Origin: an uncultured Prochlorococcus sp.
Lineage (GTDB): Bacteria > Cyanobacteriota > Cyanobacteriia > PCC-6307 > Cyanobiaceae
Direction: 5' to 3'
Assembly (NCBI GenBank): GCA_902591275.1
Contig: CACJAC010000006.1
Location: forward strand, 1 to 53,194
Length of the DNA: 53,194 nt
Translations under genes and position numbers: made by a program
Shown: piece after piece, positions 10,284 through 20,557 of the stretch
Layout of the letters: the number at the start of each line of letters is the position of its first letter
Numbering within the stretch: position 1 is the first letter of the stretch
The notes under the pieces: model-generated
Told to the model about the DNA's origin: nothing
Seen by the model: the letters and a program-made list of their open reading frames with translations, nothing else
The model's database searches: none

Positions 10284-11183
10284 ATGAGAAAAAAAATTCT
10301 TTTTTTAAGTTTGTTACTTCTGCTTTCTCTTGCTTCAGGCTCATGCAAGAGAATATCAAATAAAAATGAAACTAAAGAAGTAATACTGGCAAGTTTCACT
10401 GTTTTGGCGGACATAATTAGCAATGTTGCTAAAGATGATTTTATTGTTAGATCAATAACGAAACCTGGAGTTGAAGTTCATGGCTACCAACCAACTCCGA
10501 GTGATTTGGTAAATGCCTCTAGTGCTTTTGTTTTTATTGATAATGGATTTGGATTTGAATTATGGGCTGAAAAATTTGTTTCTAATTTAAAAGTTAAAAG
10601 AATTACTGTCGCGGAAGATTTAGATCCTATTTTTATCAGTGAGGATTTTTATAAAGGGAAACCCAATCCTCATGCCTGGATTTCTCCAAAAAGAGGGATT
10701 TTATACGTAGATATTCTGGTGGATTCTTTATCAGAATTGAGGCCATCAAAAAAGACATTATTTGAAGAAAATGGAAAAATTTATAAAGATAAACTCTCTA
10801 AAATAGATAAAGAATTCTCACTTTTTATTAATAACTTAAATAAAGAAAGGAGGTATCTAGTAAGTTGTGAAGGTGCTTTTTCATATTTAACAAATGATTA
10901 TGGATTAGAGGAAGTTTATTTATGGCCAGTTAATGCTGAGAGTCAAATTACGCCCAAAAGAATGGCAAGAACAATCTCACTAGTTAAAGAAAAAAATGTC
11001 CCATCTGTATTTTGCGAAAGTACTGTAAGTAACGAATCTCAAATGGTTGTTGCAAACGAAACTGGGGCTAATTTTGGAGGAAATCTTTTTGTTGATTCAT
11101 TATCTGATGATGCTGGGACTGCTAGTTCCTATATAAAAATGCTTGAGCATAATTTGGATTTAATTAAAAAAGGGCTTTTTTGA
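10284..11183 (+). CDS. mntC: manganese-type ABC transporter substrate-binding lipoprotein
   Basis: Periplasmic metal-binding protein of the cluster A-I (ZnuA/MntC/PsaA) family. It has a basic, hydrophobic signal peptide and a degenerate lipobox ending at Cys21 (LASGSC), so it is probably a lipoprotein. The four metal ligands can be placed as His66 (VHGYQPTP), His130 (NPHAWISP), Glu196 (SCEGAFSYL) and Asp271 (VDSLSDD). The His-His-Glu-Asp set, without a His-rich loop, is the known manganese/iron pattern; zinc proteins have a third His in place of Glu. It is followed after 3 bases by the ATPase gene. Iron as substrate cannot be excluded. Confidence 0.9.
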   Translation: MRKKILFLSLLLLLSLASGSCKRISNKNETKEVILASFTVLADIISNVAKDDFIVRSITKPGVEVHGYQPTPSDLVNASSAFVFIDNGFGFELWAEKFVSNLKVKRITVAEDLDPIFISEDFYKGKPNPHAWISPKRGILYVDILVDSLSELRPSKKTLFEENGKIYKDKLSKIDKEFSLFINNLNKERRYLVSCEGAFSYLTNDYGLEEVYLWPVNAESQITPKRMARTISLVKEKNVPSVFCESTVSNESQMVVANETGANFGGNLFVDSLSDDAGTASSYIKMLEHNLDLIKKGLF

Positions 11184-11186
11184 ATT

Positions 11187-11951
11187 ATGGAATCAATCAA
11201 TTATCAAAACTTTAGGATTGATGCAGAGAATATTTGCGTAGATTACAACGGTAAGGTGGCTTTGTATGATGCCAATTTAAGATTGAAACCTGGCCAGATT
11301 TGTGGGTTAGTAGGGATGAATGGGGCTGGTAAAACAACTTTTTTTAATGCTTTAACTGGCTTTGTAAATATTTCAAAGGGAAAAATTAGAATTAATGGAG
11401 AGTCTGTAAGATCTGCTCAAAAAGATCAGACAATTGCTTATGTTCCTCAGAGTGAGGGAATTGATAGTCAATTTCCAATAAATGTTTGGGATGTAGTGAT
11501 GATGGGAAGATATGGTTCGATGAATATTTTTAGGTGTCCTAGAGAGTCTGATATTCAGGCGGTTAAAGATGCTATTGAGAGAGTTGATCTTACTGATCAT
11601 TTATCTACACCTATTGGAAACTTATCTGGAGGCCAGAGAAAACGAACTTTTTTAGCTAGAGCAATTGCGCAAAGGGCGTCAATATTACTTCTTGATGAGC
11701 CTTTTTCAGGTGTTGATATAAGAACTGAGAAACTTATCTCGGAATTATTTATTCAATTTAAAAATGAGGGGAAAACTATATTATTATCGACGCATGATAT
11801 GATTCATGTCCGTGAATTTTGCGATTTGGTTCTTTTAATAAATAAAACTGTTGTTGCTTATGGCGAGACCTCTGAAGTGTTTACCCCTGAAAATATTACA
11901 AGTACTTTTGGAGGAATCTCACCTGATTTCTTGTTTGGACCTGAATCCTAA
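11187..11951 (+). CDS. mntA: manganese-type ABC transporter ATP-binding protein
   Basis: Cytoplasmic ATPase powering the metal importer. The 254-residue protein has the Walker A loop GMNGAGKTT (43-51), Q-loop region VPQSEGID (86-93), ABC signature LSGGQ (146-150), Walker B ILLLDEPF (166-173), and H-loop STHD. All catalytic elements are intact. It starts 3 bases after mntC and is followed 12 bases later by the permease gene, the usual order for this importer class. The name mntA follows cyanobacterial usage for the ATPase. Confidence 0.92.
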   Translation: MESINYQNFRIDAENICVDYNGKVALYDANLRLKPGQICGLVGMNGAGKTTFFNALTGFVNISKGKIRINGESVRSAQKDQTIAYVPQSEGIDSQFPINVWDVVMMGRYGSMNIFRCPRESDIQAVKDAIERVDLTDHLSTPIGNLSGGQRKRTFLARAIAQRASILLLDEPFSGVDIRTEKLISELFIQFKNEGKTILLSTHDMIHVREFCDLVLLINKTVVAYGETSEVFTPENITSTFGGISPDFLFGPES

Positions 11952-11963
11952 ATTTTAAATTAT

Positions 11964-12836
11964 ATGGAGCTCTGTTCTTTTTTAACTTTAGATTCATTCA
12001 TAACAGATCCTTTAACTCATGACTTTATGAGAAAAGCACTTCTTATGAGTTCATTAGTGGCAGCTGTTTGTGGTTTCCTATCTAGTTATTTAACTCTTAA
12101 AGGATGGGCTTTAATGGGAGATGCAGTATCACATTCAGTGATGCCTGGTGTTGTGGTCGCTTATGCATTAGGTCTGCCTTTTTCATTAGGGGCATTTATT
12201 TTCGGAGTTGGTTCTGTTGCATTGATAGGGTTTATTAAGCAGAAATCTAGGGTTAAGGAAGATACTGTTATTGGGTTGGTATTTACTGGATTTTTCGCTC
12301 TTGGAATTGTATTGGTTTCTAAGATTAAAAGTAATATTGATCTACACTCTATCCTTTTTGGTAGTCCATTAGGAATATCAACTTCAGATGTAAAACAAAC
12401 CATATTCATTTCTTTATTGGTAGTAATCCTTTTATCAATTTTTAGGAAAGATTTAATGCTTTATTGTTTTGATCCTAGGCATGCAAAAACAGTTGGAATT
12501 AACGTATTTTTTCTTCACTATTTACTCCTCACGTGCTTATCTTTGGCCGCAGTTGTGGGCCTGCAGTCTGTAGGAATTATCTTGGTAGTTGCGATGTTGA
12601 TTACACCAGGGGCTACAGCATATTTACTTACGGATAAGTTTAATAATATGACAATAATTTCAGTATTAAGTGCAATTATCTCAAGCCTAATTGGAATCTA
12701 CATTAGTTTTTGGTTTGATCTTGAAACTGGTGGATCAATTGTCTTGGCACAAACTTTTATATTTTTATTTGCTTTTTTATTTGCTCCAAGATACGGAATA
12801 TTTAAGTTAAAGAAATTTTTAGCTGGTTATAAATGA
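11964..12836 (+). CDS. mntB: manganese-type ABC transporter permease
   Basis: Integral membrane subunit of the ABC-3 (zinc/manganese) permease family. The 290-residue protein has about eight to nine hydrophobic segments and the family phrases LKGWALMGDAVSHSVMPGV (about 46-64) and VGIILVVAMLITPGATAYLL. The ABC-3 family holds the coupling helix near the first of these. The stop codon overlaps the start of the downstream DUF4336 gene in an ATGA arrangement, pointing to translational coupling. Confidence 0.92.
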   Translation: MELCSFLTLDSFITDPLTHDFMRKALLMSSLVAAVCGFLSSYLTLKGWALMGDAVSHSVMPGVVVAYALGLPFSLGAFIFGVGSVALIGFIKQKSRVKEDTVIGLVFTGFFALGIVLVSKIKSNIDLHSILFGSPLGISTSDVKQTIFISLLVVILLSIFRKDLMLYCFDPRHAKTVGINVFFLHYLLLTCLSLAAVVGLQSVGIILVVAMLITPGATAYLLTDKFNNMTIISVLSAIISSLIGIYISFWFDLETGGSIVLAQTFIFLFAFLFAPRYGIFKLKKFLAGYK

Positions 12837-14005
12837 TAGTGGTGGAAGAAACTTTAAATAAAAAGTGGTATTGGTGGCCATTATTTCCCCTATATCCTTA
12901 TGGAAAAAAGAAAACAATTTTAAGAGAATTAATTCCTGATCAAATATGGTCCTTGGAACAAATACAGGGACTTTATTATGTTGCAGTTCCAATAAGAATG
13001 ACGGTAATAAAGGTTGATAATGGGTTGATGCTAATAAACCCACTGCCTCCTACAAAAGAATTAATTAATGAGTTAGAAAAATTAATTGCGATTCACGGCA
13101 AAGTAAAAACAATAATTCTCCCAAGTGCCTCCGGACTAGAACATAAAATCGGACTGCCAGCTCTTTCAAGAATTTTTAAAGACGCAGAAATTTGGCTTTG
13201 TCCTGGACAATGGAGTTTCCCCATCAATCTTCCACTAGATTTTTTAGGAATTCCATCAAAAAGATCAAGAATACTTTTTGAGGATGGTACTCCACATACG
13301 AACTCTTTCAAATGGTCTTCATTAGGCCCACTGAATTTAGGACTTGGAAGATATCAGGAGATAAGCTGTTTCCATTATTCTACGAAAACTCTTCATGTAA
13401 CAGACGCACTAGTTGGAATAGACTCCACTCCACCTGAGATATTTAATTTTGATCCAACTCCACTTCTTTTTCATTCTAGAGAGAAAGGAGATGAACCTTT
13501 GATTGACTCCATTGAACAAAGAAAAAAAGGCTGGAAAAGGTTAGTCTTATTTTCATCTTTTTTGAAACCAGGTAAATTAAATATTCCACCTTTAAAAGAA
13601 ATATTTAAGTATTCGTTCAAAAAAGATCTTAGGAATTGGAGATCTCATTTCGGTATTTATCCCTTTTTATGGGACGAAGATTGGGAATCCTCTCTTGTCG
13701 AAATAATGGGTGAAGATACTCCTAAGATTCAAGTGGCACCAGTTTTACAAAAACTAATTTTTCCCCGTTCAAAAGAAGTGTTACTTAAATGGCTAGAAAA
13801 TATCAAGTCTTTTGAAGATATGGAATATTTAATTCCAGCTCATTTTACGGCACCTATAAAATTTACGACAGAAGATTGTCAAAAATTAATTTATGAAATT
13901 AATTCTCAAAAGTGGGACAAACTACCGGAGGATAATAAATTTTTGATGGGTTTATATAAAAAGTTGTTTGAACTAGGAATAATTCCTGAAGAAGTAAATC
14001 TTTAA
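12833..14005 (+). CDS. DUF4336 family protein (metallo-beta-lactamase-like fold)
   Basis: 390 residues. The N-terminal block, YPYGKKKTILRELIPDQIWSLEQIQGLYYVAVPIRMTVIKV (read in pieces around residues 20-62), is characteristic of DUF4336, a plant and cyanobacterial family related to the metallo-beta-lactamase fold. The classical HxHxDH zinc motif of hydrolytic MBL enzymes is not present; instead LPSASGLEHKIGLPAL occupies the equivalent region, so catalysis is uncertain. The start overlaps the mntB stop by 4 bases (ATGA), so it is co-translated with the metal importer. That link to metal handling is inference. The start codon is an ATG followed by ATA and GTG. Confidence 0.85.
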   Translation: MIVVEETLNKKWYWWPLFPLYPYGKKKTILRELIPDQIWSLEQIQGLYYVAVPIRMTVIKVDNGLMLINPLPPTKELINELEKLIAIHGKVKTIILPSASGLEHKIGLPALSRIFKDAEIWLCPGQWSFPINLPLDFLGIPSKRSRILFEDGTPHTNSFKWSSLGPLNLGLGRYQEISCFHYSTKTLHVTDALVGIDSTPPEIFNFDPTPLLFHSREKGDEPLIDSIEQRKKGWKRLVLFSSFLKPGKLNIPPLKEIFKYSFKKDLRNWRSHFGIYPFLWDEDWESSLVEIMGEDTPKIQVAPVLQKLIFPRSKEVLLKWLENIKSFEDMEYLIPAHFTAPIKFTTEDCQKLIYEINSQKWDKLPEDNKFLMGLYKKLFELGIIPEEVNL

Positions 14006-14010
14006 ACCTA

Positions 14011-14346
14011 TTATTCTTCAATAGACATGTTTTCATCATTTTTAAGAGTTTGTTCCAGCTCTTTTCTTTGCTCCATTTGCCTTAAGAAATATCCCGTCAT
14101 CATTGCAGAAGATAATAAATTAGCAATGTTGTCTTTTGAAGATGTTATTTTTACATCAAATTGATCTGAGGGAAGCATTCCAAGAAGTCCTTGAACATTA
14201 TGTCTAATAATTTCTTGAATATCTTCACTAGCTGATTTTGCTACTCTTTGCAAAACTTCAGGAGATTGTTTTTGTAAATATTGGATTAGGTCATTCTCAT
14301 CATTTGGATCATTATTTTCAGTAGCAAGAAATTCTGGATTAAACAT
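14011..14346 (-). CDS. DUF760 family protein
   Basis: Soluble 111-residue protein of the cyanobacterial and plastid DUF760 family. It is recognised by LIQYLQKQSPEVLQRVAKSA (about 21-40), IIRHNVQGLLGMLP (47-60) and the SSAMMTGYFLRQMEQR segment. An acidic head and tail flank the helical core. Function in cyanobacteria is not known to me. It is convergent with the DUF4336 gene, whose stop is only 5 bases away, and lies 45 bases downstream of lepB on the same strand. Confidence 0.85.
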   Translation of the reverse strand: MFNPEFLATENNDPNDENDLIQYLQKQSPEVLQRVAKSASEDIQEIIRHNVQGLLGMLPSDQFDVKITSSKDNIANLLSSAMMTGYFLRQMEQRKELEQTLKNDENMSIEE

Positions 14347-14391
14347 TTCTACAACTTCAAGATATAAAAACCCTACAACATCATGTACCCA

Positions 14392-14976
14392 TTAATCTAA
14401 ATTATTAAGGGCAGGGAACCGAATAGGTCCAATTTTATTAAACGGCCAATATCTAAAAATAGCTTTACCAATAACCTTTTCGTATGGTAAAAATCCCCAA
14501 ATATGTGAGTCCATACTGTTATTTCTATTATCTCCCATCACCCATAATGACTCTTCTGGGACAATAAAAGGCCCTATAGAATAATTAATGTTGCTGTCAA
14601 AAACGTAATTTTTTTGAGCGATATTATTTATGTAAAGGTTACCGTCTCTTACTTCTACCTTGTCTCCAGGTATTCCAATTACTCTTTTTATTAGTGCGGT
14701 ATTTGCTTCATAACCAGCATTAATTAATTGTTGAGGAACGTTAAAAACAACTATTTTATTTTTTAATTTTGAAAGATTTGATTTGGATGTGATTTTGGGT
14801 GTTACTTTCTCAACAAGAATTTTATCTTGTATTTGTAGAGTTGGAAGCATTGAACCTGATGGGATCCATCTTGGCTCTATAACCTGCCATCGTATAATTA
14901 GAGCAATAGATATCCAGATTAAAAGATTTTTTAAATCCTTTAGTATTGAATTTCTTTTTTCTTGTGTTGTAGACAT
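14392..14976 (-). CDS. lepB: signal peptidase I
   Basis: Membrane-bound serine protease that removes signal peptides from exported proteins at the periplasmic or lumenal face. The 194-residue product has one N-terminal membrane anchor (about 17-33). The catalytic Ser42 is in PSGSMLPTL and the general-base Lys97 is in LIKRVIGIPGDKVEV. The conserved GDNRNNSMDSHIWG box is at about 148-161. Length and single anchor match the cyanobacterial/Gram-positive-like type I peptidases. It is divergent from menD. Confidence 0.96.
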   Translation of the reverse strand: MSTTQEKRNSILKDLKNLLIWISIALIIRWQVIEPRWIPSGSMLPTLQIQDKILVEKVTPKITSKSNLSKLKNKIVVFNVPQQLINAGYEANTALIKRVIGIPGDKVEVRDGNLYINNIAQKNYVFDSNINYSIGPFIVPEESLWVMGDNRNNSMDSHIWGFLPYEKVIGKAIFRYWPFNKIGPIRFPALNNLD

Positions 14977-15026
14977 GTTTTATTTAATTCAGTTATAAGG
15001 AAAATCTCAAAGCATTTATATAAATT

Positions 15027-16790
15027 ATGACATCATCTATTGAATGCAAAAATTTTCTTAGAAGTTTACAACTTTTGAATCTTCTTATAAAAATAGGAGT
15101 TCAAAATTTAATACTATGTCCTGGTAGTAGATCAGCACCTTTAGCAATAGCTGCTGGAGAATTAAATAAATTAGGACTGGTAAATATTTTTAATTCAATA
15201 GATGAGAGATCTGCAGGATTCCACTCTCTTGGAATTTCTGCTGCATCAGGTAATCTTTCGTTAGTTATTACCACTTCTGGGACTGCCGTAAGTAACTTAT
15301 TGCCAGCAGCAGTTGAGGCAGACCGATCTTGTAAAGGTATTATATTTCTTACTGCTGATAGACCCTTAAGATTAAAAGATTGTGGCGCTAATCAAACAGT
15401 AAATCAAGAAGATTTTTTGAGTTCAGTCTGCAGAAGAGTTTTAAGTACAAATCTAAATGGACTTCATGAAACACAAGAAAATGAAATCTTAAATATAGTT
15501 CGAATTACTGAGAAACAAATATCAAGCTTCCCTGGTCCTATTCATTTAAATATTCCTATTGATAAGCCTTTAGGTATTTCATTTTTGAATAAAAAAAATG
15601 TTTTAGAGGTTTTTGAGAGAATTTATTTAAAGAAAAAATATATATTTCAGGAGCTTGAAATAAAGTCTGATAAAAACAAATTCTTAGAAATTTCAAAAAG
15701 TTTAAATTTAGATGAATCCGGCATTATTTTGGTAGGTCCTTATCAAGGTTCCATAAATGATTTGACTTCTTTCAATAAATCTTTAGAGCAATTACAAGAA
15801 ATTACTGGTTGGCCAGTATTTGCTGACCCTGTCTCCGGCGTGTGTTCTGATTTGAGAGGTTTAGTTGTTAATTGGGAATTAGTCTTAAGAAAAAATAAAA
15901 ATTCAGTAAATTGTCATCAACTTTTGAGGCTTGGCCCTATGTCATCCTCAATTGATTTGGAGAAGTTTTTAACAACCTTCGAAGGGATACAAATTCTTAT
16001 AAAAGAAAAAAACTTTAGAAAATTGGATCCTATAAAAAAATCATTTGAATATGATTTTGGGCTATCAAATTTTACTACTCTATTATTAGAAGAATTATCA
16101 ATTAACGAAAAAAACAAAAAGTCTCTTACTCCGATGGCTCTAGATTTAATAGAGGAAGGAGAGCAGATTAAAGAAATTTTAAAAGAAAAAATTACTCAAG
16201 ATAATCAAATTACTGAGTATATGCTCGCTAATATTGTTCCAAAACTTTGGCCAGCTGAAAATCCTATAATGCTTTCCGCGAGTAGTCCGATTAGAGATTG
16301 GCTTACATTTTCTGAGAATGGTACTTTAACAAGAAATTGTTTCAGCTTTAGAGGAGCTTCAGGCATAGATGGTACTTTATCTCTTGCATTAGGTATTTCT
16401 AGGGTTAAAAATCCTCTACTTCTTGTGACTGGAGACTTGGCTTTTATACATGATATAAACGGTTGGCTGATTGAAAATTCAATCGATATTAATTTAACAA
16501 TTCTTTTGATAAACAATAATGGCGGAAATATATTTAATCGTATTTATAAAGAAAATTTAAAAGAAGATGAATTAAAAAAACTTTTTCTTATGCCAAAAGA
16601 AATTAACTGGTCAAAACTCGCAGAGGGCTATCAAGTAAACTTTAAGAGTGTGACAAATTTTAAAAAATTACGAGAGGCATTCGATTGGAGCATTTCTATC
16701 AAGAAATCTGTAATAATTAAAGTTGATATTGATCCAGAAAGTGAAATTTGTGAAAAAAATGCCCTGCTAGAAAAAATAATTGGCAGTTAA
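15027..16790 (+). CDS. menD: SEPHCHC synthase (menaquinone/phylloquinone pathway)
   Basis: ThDP-dependent enzyme joining 2-oxoglutarate and isochorismate in the pathway that in cyanobacteria yields phylloquinone, the photosystem I electron carrier. The 587-residue protein starts with [15 protein letters not shown] (28-42), has the ThDP-activating Glu60 in the [11 protein letters not shown] motif, [13 protein letters not shown], and a late [10 protein letters not shown]...NNGGNIF block that forms the ThDP-metal site. Length is normal. menB follows after 35 bases, so the two pathway genes are probably one unit. Confidence 0.97.
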   Translation: MTSSIECKNFLRSLQLLNLLIKIGVQNLILCPGSRSAPLAIAAGELNKLGLVNIFNSIDERSAGFHSLGISAASGNLSLVITTSGTAVSNLLPAAVEADRSCKGIIFLTADRPLRLKDCGANQTVNQEDFLSSVCRRVLSTNLNGLHETQENEILNIVRITEKQISSFPGPIHLNIPIDKPLGISFLNKKNVLEVFERIYLKKKYIFQELEIKSDKNKFLEISKSLNLDESGIILVGPYQGSINDLTSFNKSLEQLQEITGWPVFADPVSGVCSDLRGLVVNWELVLRKNKNSVNCHQLLRLGPMSSSIDLEKFLTTFEGIQILIKEKNFRKLDPIKKSFEYDFGLSNFTTLLLEELSINEKNKKSLTPMALDLIEEGEQIKEILKEKITQDNQITEYMLANIVPKLWPAENPIMLSASSPIRDWLTFSENGTLTRNCFSFRGASGIDGTLSLALGISRVKNPLLLVTGDLAFIHDINGWLIENSIDINLTILLINNNGGNIFNRIYKENLKEDELKKLFLMPKEINWSKLAEGYQVNFKSVTNFKKLREAFDWSISIKKSVIIKVDIDPESEICEKNALLEKIIGS

Positions 16791-16825
16791 ATTTATCATT
16801 TTCTATTTACGAATAATTAGGTTTC

Positions 16826-17683
16826 ATGCAAGTATTACCAGGCAAAACAACTTTAAATTGGTCAGAATGCAAATCTTATGAAGATATATTCTTTCACAAA
16901 TCAGATGAGGGAATTGCGAGAATTGCAATTAATCGGCCTGAAAAAAGAAATGCATTTAGGCCACAAACTGTAGATGAACTAATTAACGCATTTAATATCG
17001 TAAGAAATGATGAAACTATTGGAGTAGTTCTCTTTACAGGGGCGGGACCTGATAAGAAAGGTATTTATTCTTTTTGCTCTGGAGGTGATCAGAGCGTAAG
17101 AGGTGAAAATGGATATAAGAATGATGAAGGGAAGCAGAGATTAAATGTACTTGAACTTCAAAGATTAATAAGAAGTTTGCCTAAAGTGGTTATTGCCTTA
17201 GTTCCTGGTTTTGCAATTGGAGGAGGTCAGGTACTTCATTTAATTTGTGATCTCAGTATCGCCTCTGAAAATGCAATATTTGGTCAAACAGGTCCAAGAG
17301 TTGGTAGTTTTGATGCGGGTTTTGGTTCTAGTTATTTGGCAAGACTTGTTGGTCAAAGAAAAGCAAAAGAAATTTGGTTTTTATGTAGAAAATATAATTC
17401 CAAAGAAGCTCTTAAAATGGGCTTGATAAATGCAATTACAAAGATTGAAGAATTAGAAGCTGAGGGTGTAATCTGGGCAAGAGAGATTTTACGAAATAGT
17501 CCAACAGCTATTCGTATTCTTAAAGCTTCATTCAATGCGGAGAATGATGGGATTGCGGGTATTCAAGAATTATCTGGATACACAACTCAATTATTCTATG
17601 CGACTGAAGAAGCTCAAGAAGGTAGAGATGCCTTTCTTGAAAAGCGTCCACCAGACTTTTCTGACTATAAGTGGACACCCTAG
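16826..17683 (+). CDS. menB: 1,4-dihydroxy-2-naphthoyl-CoA synthase
   Basis: Crotonase-fold ring-closing enzyme acting on o-succinylbenzoyl-CoA in phylloquinone synthesis. The 285-residue protein has the MenB phrases [11 protein letters not shown] (83-93), [22 protein letters not shown] (oxyanion-hole region) and [16 protein letters not shown] (Asp of the active site), and ends with the characteristic [14 protein letters not shown] tail. These distinguish MenB from other enoyl-CoA hydratases. It follows menD and precedes glgA by 35 bases. Confidence 0.97.
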   Translation: MQVLPGKTTLNWSECKSYEDIFFHKSDEGIARIAINRPEKRNAFRPQTVDELINAFNIVRNDETIGVVLFTGAGPDKKGIYSFCSGGDQSVRGENGYKNDEGKQRLNVLELQRLIRSLPKVVIALVPGFAIGGGQVLHLICDLSIASENAIFGQTGPRVGSFDAGFGSSYLARLVGQRKAKEIWFLCRKYNSKEALKMGLINAITKIEELEAEGVIWAREILRNSPTAIRILKASFNAENDGIAGIQELSGYTTQLFYATEEAQEGRDAFLEKRPPDFSDYKWTP

Positions 17684-17718
17684 TTTGTTTTTCAAAAGAA
17701 CTTTTTAAATAATTATCA

Positions 17719-19170
17719 ATGAGAATTCTTCTTGCCGCTGCTGAATGTGCTCCAATGATCAAAGTTGGAGGTATGGGAGATGTGGTGGGTTCGTTACCTC
17801 CATCTTTGATAAAACTTGGTCACGATGTAAGGGTAATAATTCCAGGATATGGAAAATTGTGGAGTCTTTTAGAGGTATCGAATGAGCCAGTTTTTAGCGC
17901 AAATACAATGGGCACTGATTTCGCCGTATATGAAGCAAAACATCCCATTCATAATTATGTTATTTACCTAGTGGGTCATCCAACATTCGACTCTGACCAA
18001 ATATACGGAGGCGAAAATGAGGACTGGCGCTTTACATTTTTTGCTAGTGCCACTGCAGAATTTGCATGGAATTGTTGGAAACCTCAAGTTCTCCATTGCC
18101 ATGATTGGCACACTGGAATGATTCCTGTGTGGATGCATCAGGACCCCGAAATTAGTACTGTATTCACAATTCATAATTTAAAATACCAAGGCCCTTGGAG
18201 ATGGAAACTAGAAAAAATGACTTGGTGTCCTTGGTATATGCATGGAGACCACACAATGGCTGCGGCAATGTTGTATGCAGATAGAGTGAATGCTGTTTCT
18301 CCTACTTATGCAGATGAAATTAAAACCCATGAATACGGGGAAAGTCTTGAAGGATTACTTAATTACATTTCAGGTAAATTAAGGGGAATTCTTAATGGCA
18401 TAGATCTTGATGAATGGAATCCAGCCAAAGATCCAGTTTTACCTGCAAAATTTAGTATCAAAAATTTAGAAAATAGGCTAGAAAATAAAAAAATTTTGCA
18501 GAGAGAAATGGGTCTCGAGGTTAATCCTAAAAAATATCTCTTAGGTATGGTCAGTAGGTTGGTTGATCAGAAAGGGGTTGACTTACTTCTACAAGTTTCT
18601 AGAAGACTTTTAGCTTATACAGATTCGCAAATAGTTGTTTTGGGGACTGGAGATAGATATTTAGAGTCAGGATTATGGCAACTAGCATTAGATTACCCTG
18701 GAAGATTTTCTGTGTTTCTTACCTATGATGATTCTTTATCGAGACTTATATACGGTGGCTCCGATGCATTTTTAATGCCAAGTAGATTCGAACCTTGTGG
18801 TATTAGTCAACTACTTGCTATGAGATATGGTTCAATTCCAATAGTAAGGCGAGTAGGAGGTTTAGTTGATACAGTTTTACCTCATGATCCAGAAAATAAT
18901 AGTGGTACTGGTTTTTGCTTCGATCGCTTTGAACCTATAGATTTCTATACATCTTTAGTAAGGTCTTGGGAGGCCTTTAGGCATAAAGATAGTTGGAAAT
19001 TATTGCAAAAAAGAGCAATGAGCCAAGAGTTTAGTTGGCAAAGATCCGCACTCGAATATGAAATTATGTATAAAGACGTATGTGGAATAAAAGAACCATC
19101 TCCAGATTTGGCTGAAGTTGAAAAATTCTCTTACGGACAATCAGCTGATCCATCTTTAAAAAAAGTATGA
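17719..19170 (+). CDS. glgA: glycogen synthase (ADP-glucose)
   Basis: GT5 glycosyltransferase extending alpha-1,4-glucan from ADP-glucose; carbon storage in the cytosol. The 483-residue protein begins with the family N-terminus [20 protein letters not shown], with the substrate-binding KVGG at 15-18. Other motifs are [19 protein letters not shown], and the C-terminal [18 protein letters not shown] with the catalytic Glu. It has the typical length plus a short charged tail ([14 protein letters not shown]). The start is ATG, 35 bases after menB. Confidence 0.97.
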   Translation: MRILLAAAECAPMIKVGGMGDVVGSLPPSLIKLGHDVRVIIPGYGKLWSLLEVSNEPVFSANTMGTDFAVYEAKHPIHNYVIYLVGHPTFDSDQIYGGENEDWRFTFFASATAEFAWNCWKPQVLHCHDWHTGMIPVWMHQDPEISTVFTIHNLKYQGPWRWKLEKMTWCPWYMHGDHTMAAAMLYADRVNAVSPTYADEIKTHEYGESLEGLLNYISGKLRGILNGIDLDEWNPAKDPVLPAKFSIKNLENRLENKKILQREMGLEVNPKKYLLGMVSRLVDQKGVDLLLQVSRRLLAYTDSQIVVLGTGDRYLESGLWQLALDYPGRFSVFLTYDDSLSRLIYGGSDAFLMPSRFEPCGISQLLAMRYGSIPIVRRVGGLVDTVLPHDPENNSGTGFCFDRFEPIDFYTSLVRSWEAFRHKDSWKLLQKRAMSQEFSWQRSALEYEIMYKDVCGIKEPSPDLAEVEKFSYGQSADPSLKKV

Positions 19171-19182
19171 CTTAATTTTTTA

Positions 19183-20556
19183 ATGGAATTCTCTTTATCA
19201 GAATTAAACAATGTTTTGGGAGATATTAAAAATCTGAGCGAGGAGGAAAGAGATTTTTTTAATTTTAAAAATATAAGTATTGATAGTAGAACCTTATTAA
19301 ATAATGATCTTTTTATAGCTATAGAGGGTAAAAATTTTGATGGACATAGTTTTCTTACAGATGTTTTAGATAAAGGAGTTAAATCGGTAGTAATTAAAAA
19401 AGGGATGCAGAGATTACTTCCTAGTAATTTTCCTTATTGGGCCGTAAATGACACATTAGAGGCATTTCAAAAATTAGCATTACTAAAAAGAAAAAAATTA
19501 GATATCCCTATTGTCGCAATAACTGGTTCAGTGGGTAAAACAACAACTAAAGAAATGATTGGCGGAGTTTTAAATAAGCTTGGAAGAATTAAATTATCTC
19601 ATGCAAATTTCAATAATGAGATTGGAGTTGGTCTTACTATTCTTTCTACAGATATAGAAGATAAAGCTTTAGTTCTTGAGATGGGGATGAGAGGTCTTGG
19701 ACAGATCGAGAATTTATCTAAATATAGTGAACCGGATATTGCTGTTATTACTAACATTGGAACAGCTCATATTGGATTGTTAGGTTCAAAAAAAAATATT
19801 ACTTATGCAAAGTGTGAAATTAGTAAGTTCTTAAATCCCGAAGGAGTTGTAATAATTCCAGCAAATGATCCATTCCTAGAAAAAACTTTAAAAGAATTTT
19901 GGAAAGGTAGAGTTATAAAAGTGAAACTATCAAATATAGAAAATCAAAAGGAGAGTTTCAAGAAAGATGATAATTTGCGAGGATTTTATAATCCTTCAAA
20001 TAAAACAATCTTAATTGAAGAAAATATCTTTGAAATTTCATTTGAGGGAGTTCACAATGCTTCGAATTTCTTATTTGCTTATGCAGTTGCCAAAGAACTA
20101 GGCATTGAATTTGCTAGTTTTAATAAATTTCATTTTGCAATTTTAGGTGGAAGGAATAAAATTCTTAAATCAGTAAAAACAACAATATATGATGAATCAT
20201 ATAATGCTTCGCCAGAGTCAGTAAAAGCATGTATTAAAAACCTGCTTGAAAAACCCAGAAATAAATTTTTCATATTTGGAAGTATGCAAGAATTGGGAAA
20301 AGAATCTGAAAAATATCATAAAGAAATATTCAAATTTATTAATAATTCAGATATAAAAAAGTGTTTATTTATTTGCGATAAAAAAAATGAAAAAATTTAT
20401 ACCAATTATTTAAAAGATAAGAAAAAATTTTTAGTTTTAAATAATATCAAAGATGTACCTAAAGAGATAAACAAATCTACAAAAAAAGGTGATTCTATTC
20501 TTATAAAGGGAAGCAGATGTTGGCATCTTGAAAAAATTATTGAATTAATCAATTAG
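19183..20556 (+). CDS. murF: UDP-MurNAc-tripeptide D-Ala-D-Ala ligase
   Basis: Adds D-Ala-D-Ala to the UDP-MurNAc tripeptide, the last cytosolic step of wall precursor synthesis. The 457-residue protein has an N-terminal binding domain (ISIDSRTL...DLFIAIEGKNFDGHSF, about 31-57), the Mur ligase P-loop ITGSVGKTTTKEM (113-125), and downstream motifs VLEMGMRGLGQI, NIGTAHI and YDESYNASPES. Lys and Asn content is high, in keeping with the AT-rich base composition. It converges on glmU, with one base between the stops. Confidence 0.95.
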   Translation: MEFSLSELNNVLGDIKNLSEEERDFFNFKNISIDSRTLLNNDLFIAIEGKNFDGHSFLTDVLDKGVKSVVIKKGMQRLLPSNFPYWAVNDTLEAFQKLALLKRKKLDIPIVAITGSVGKTTTKEMIGGVLNKLGRIKLSHANFNNEIGVGLTILSTDIEDKALVLEMGMRGLGQIENLSKYSEPDIAVITNIGTAHIGLLGSKKNITYAKCEISKFLNPEGVVIIPANDPFLEKTLKEFWKGRVIKVKLSNIENQKESFKKDDNLRGFYNPSNKTILIEENIFEISFEGVHNASNFLFAYAVAKELGIEFASFNKFHFAILGGRNKILKSVKTTIYDESYNASPESVKACIKNLLEKPRNKFFIFGSMQELGKESEKYHKEIFKFINNSDIKKCLFICDKKNEKIYTNYLKDKKKFLVLNNIKDVPKEINKSTKKGDSILIKGSRCWHLEKIIELIN

Positions 20557-20557
20557 G

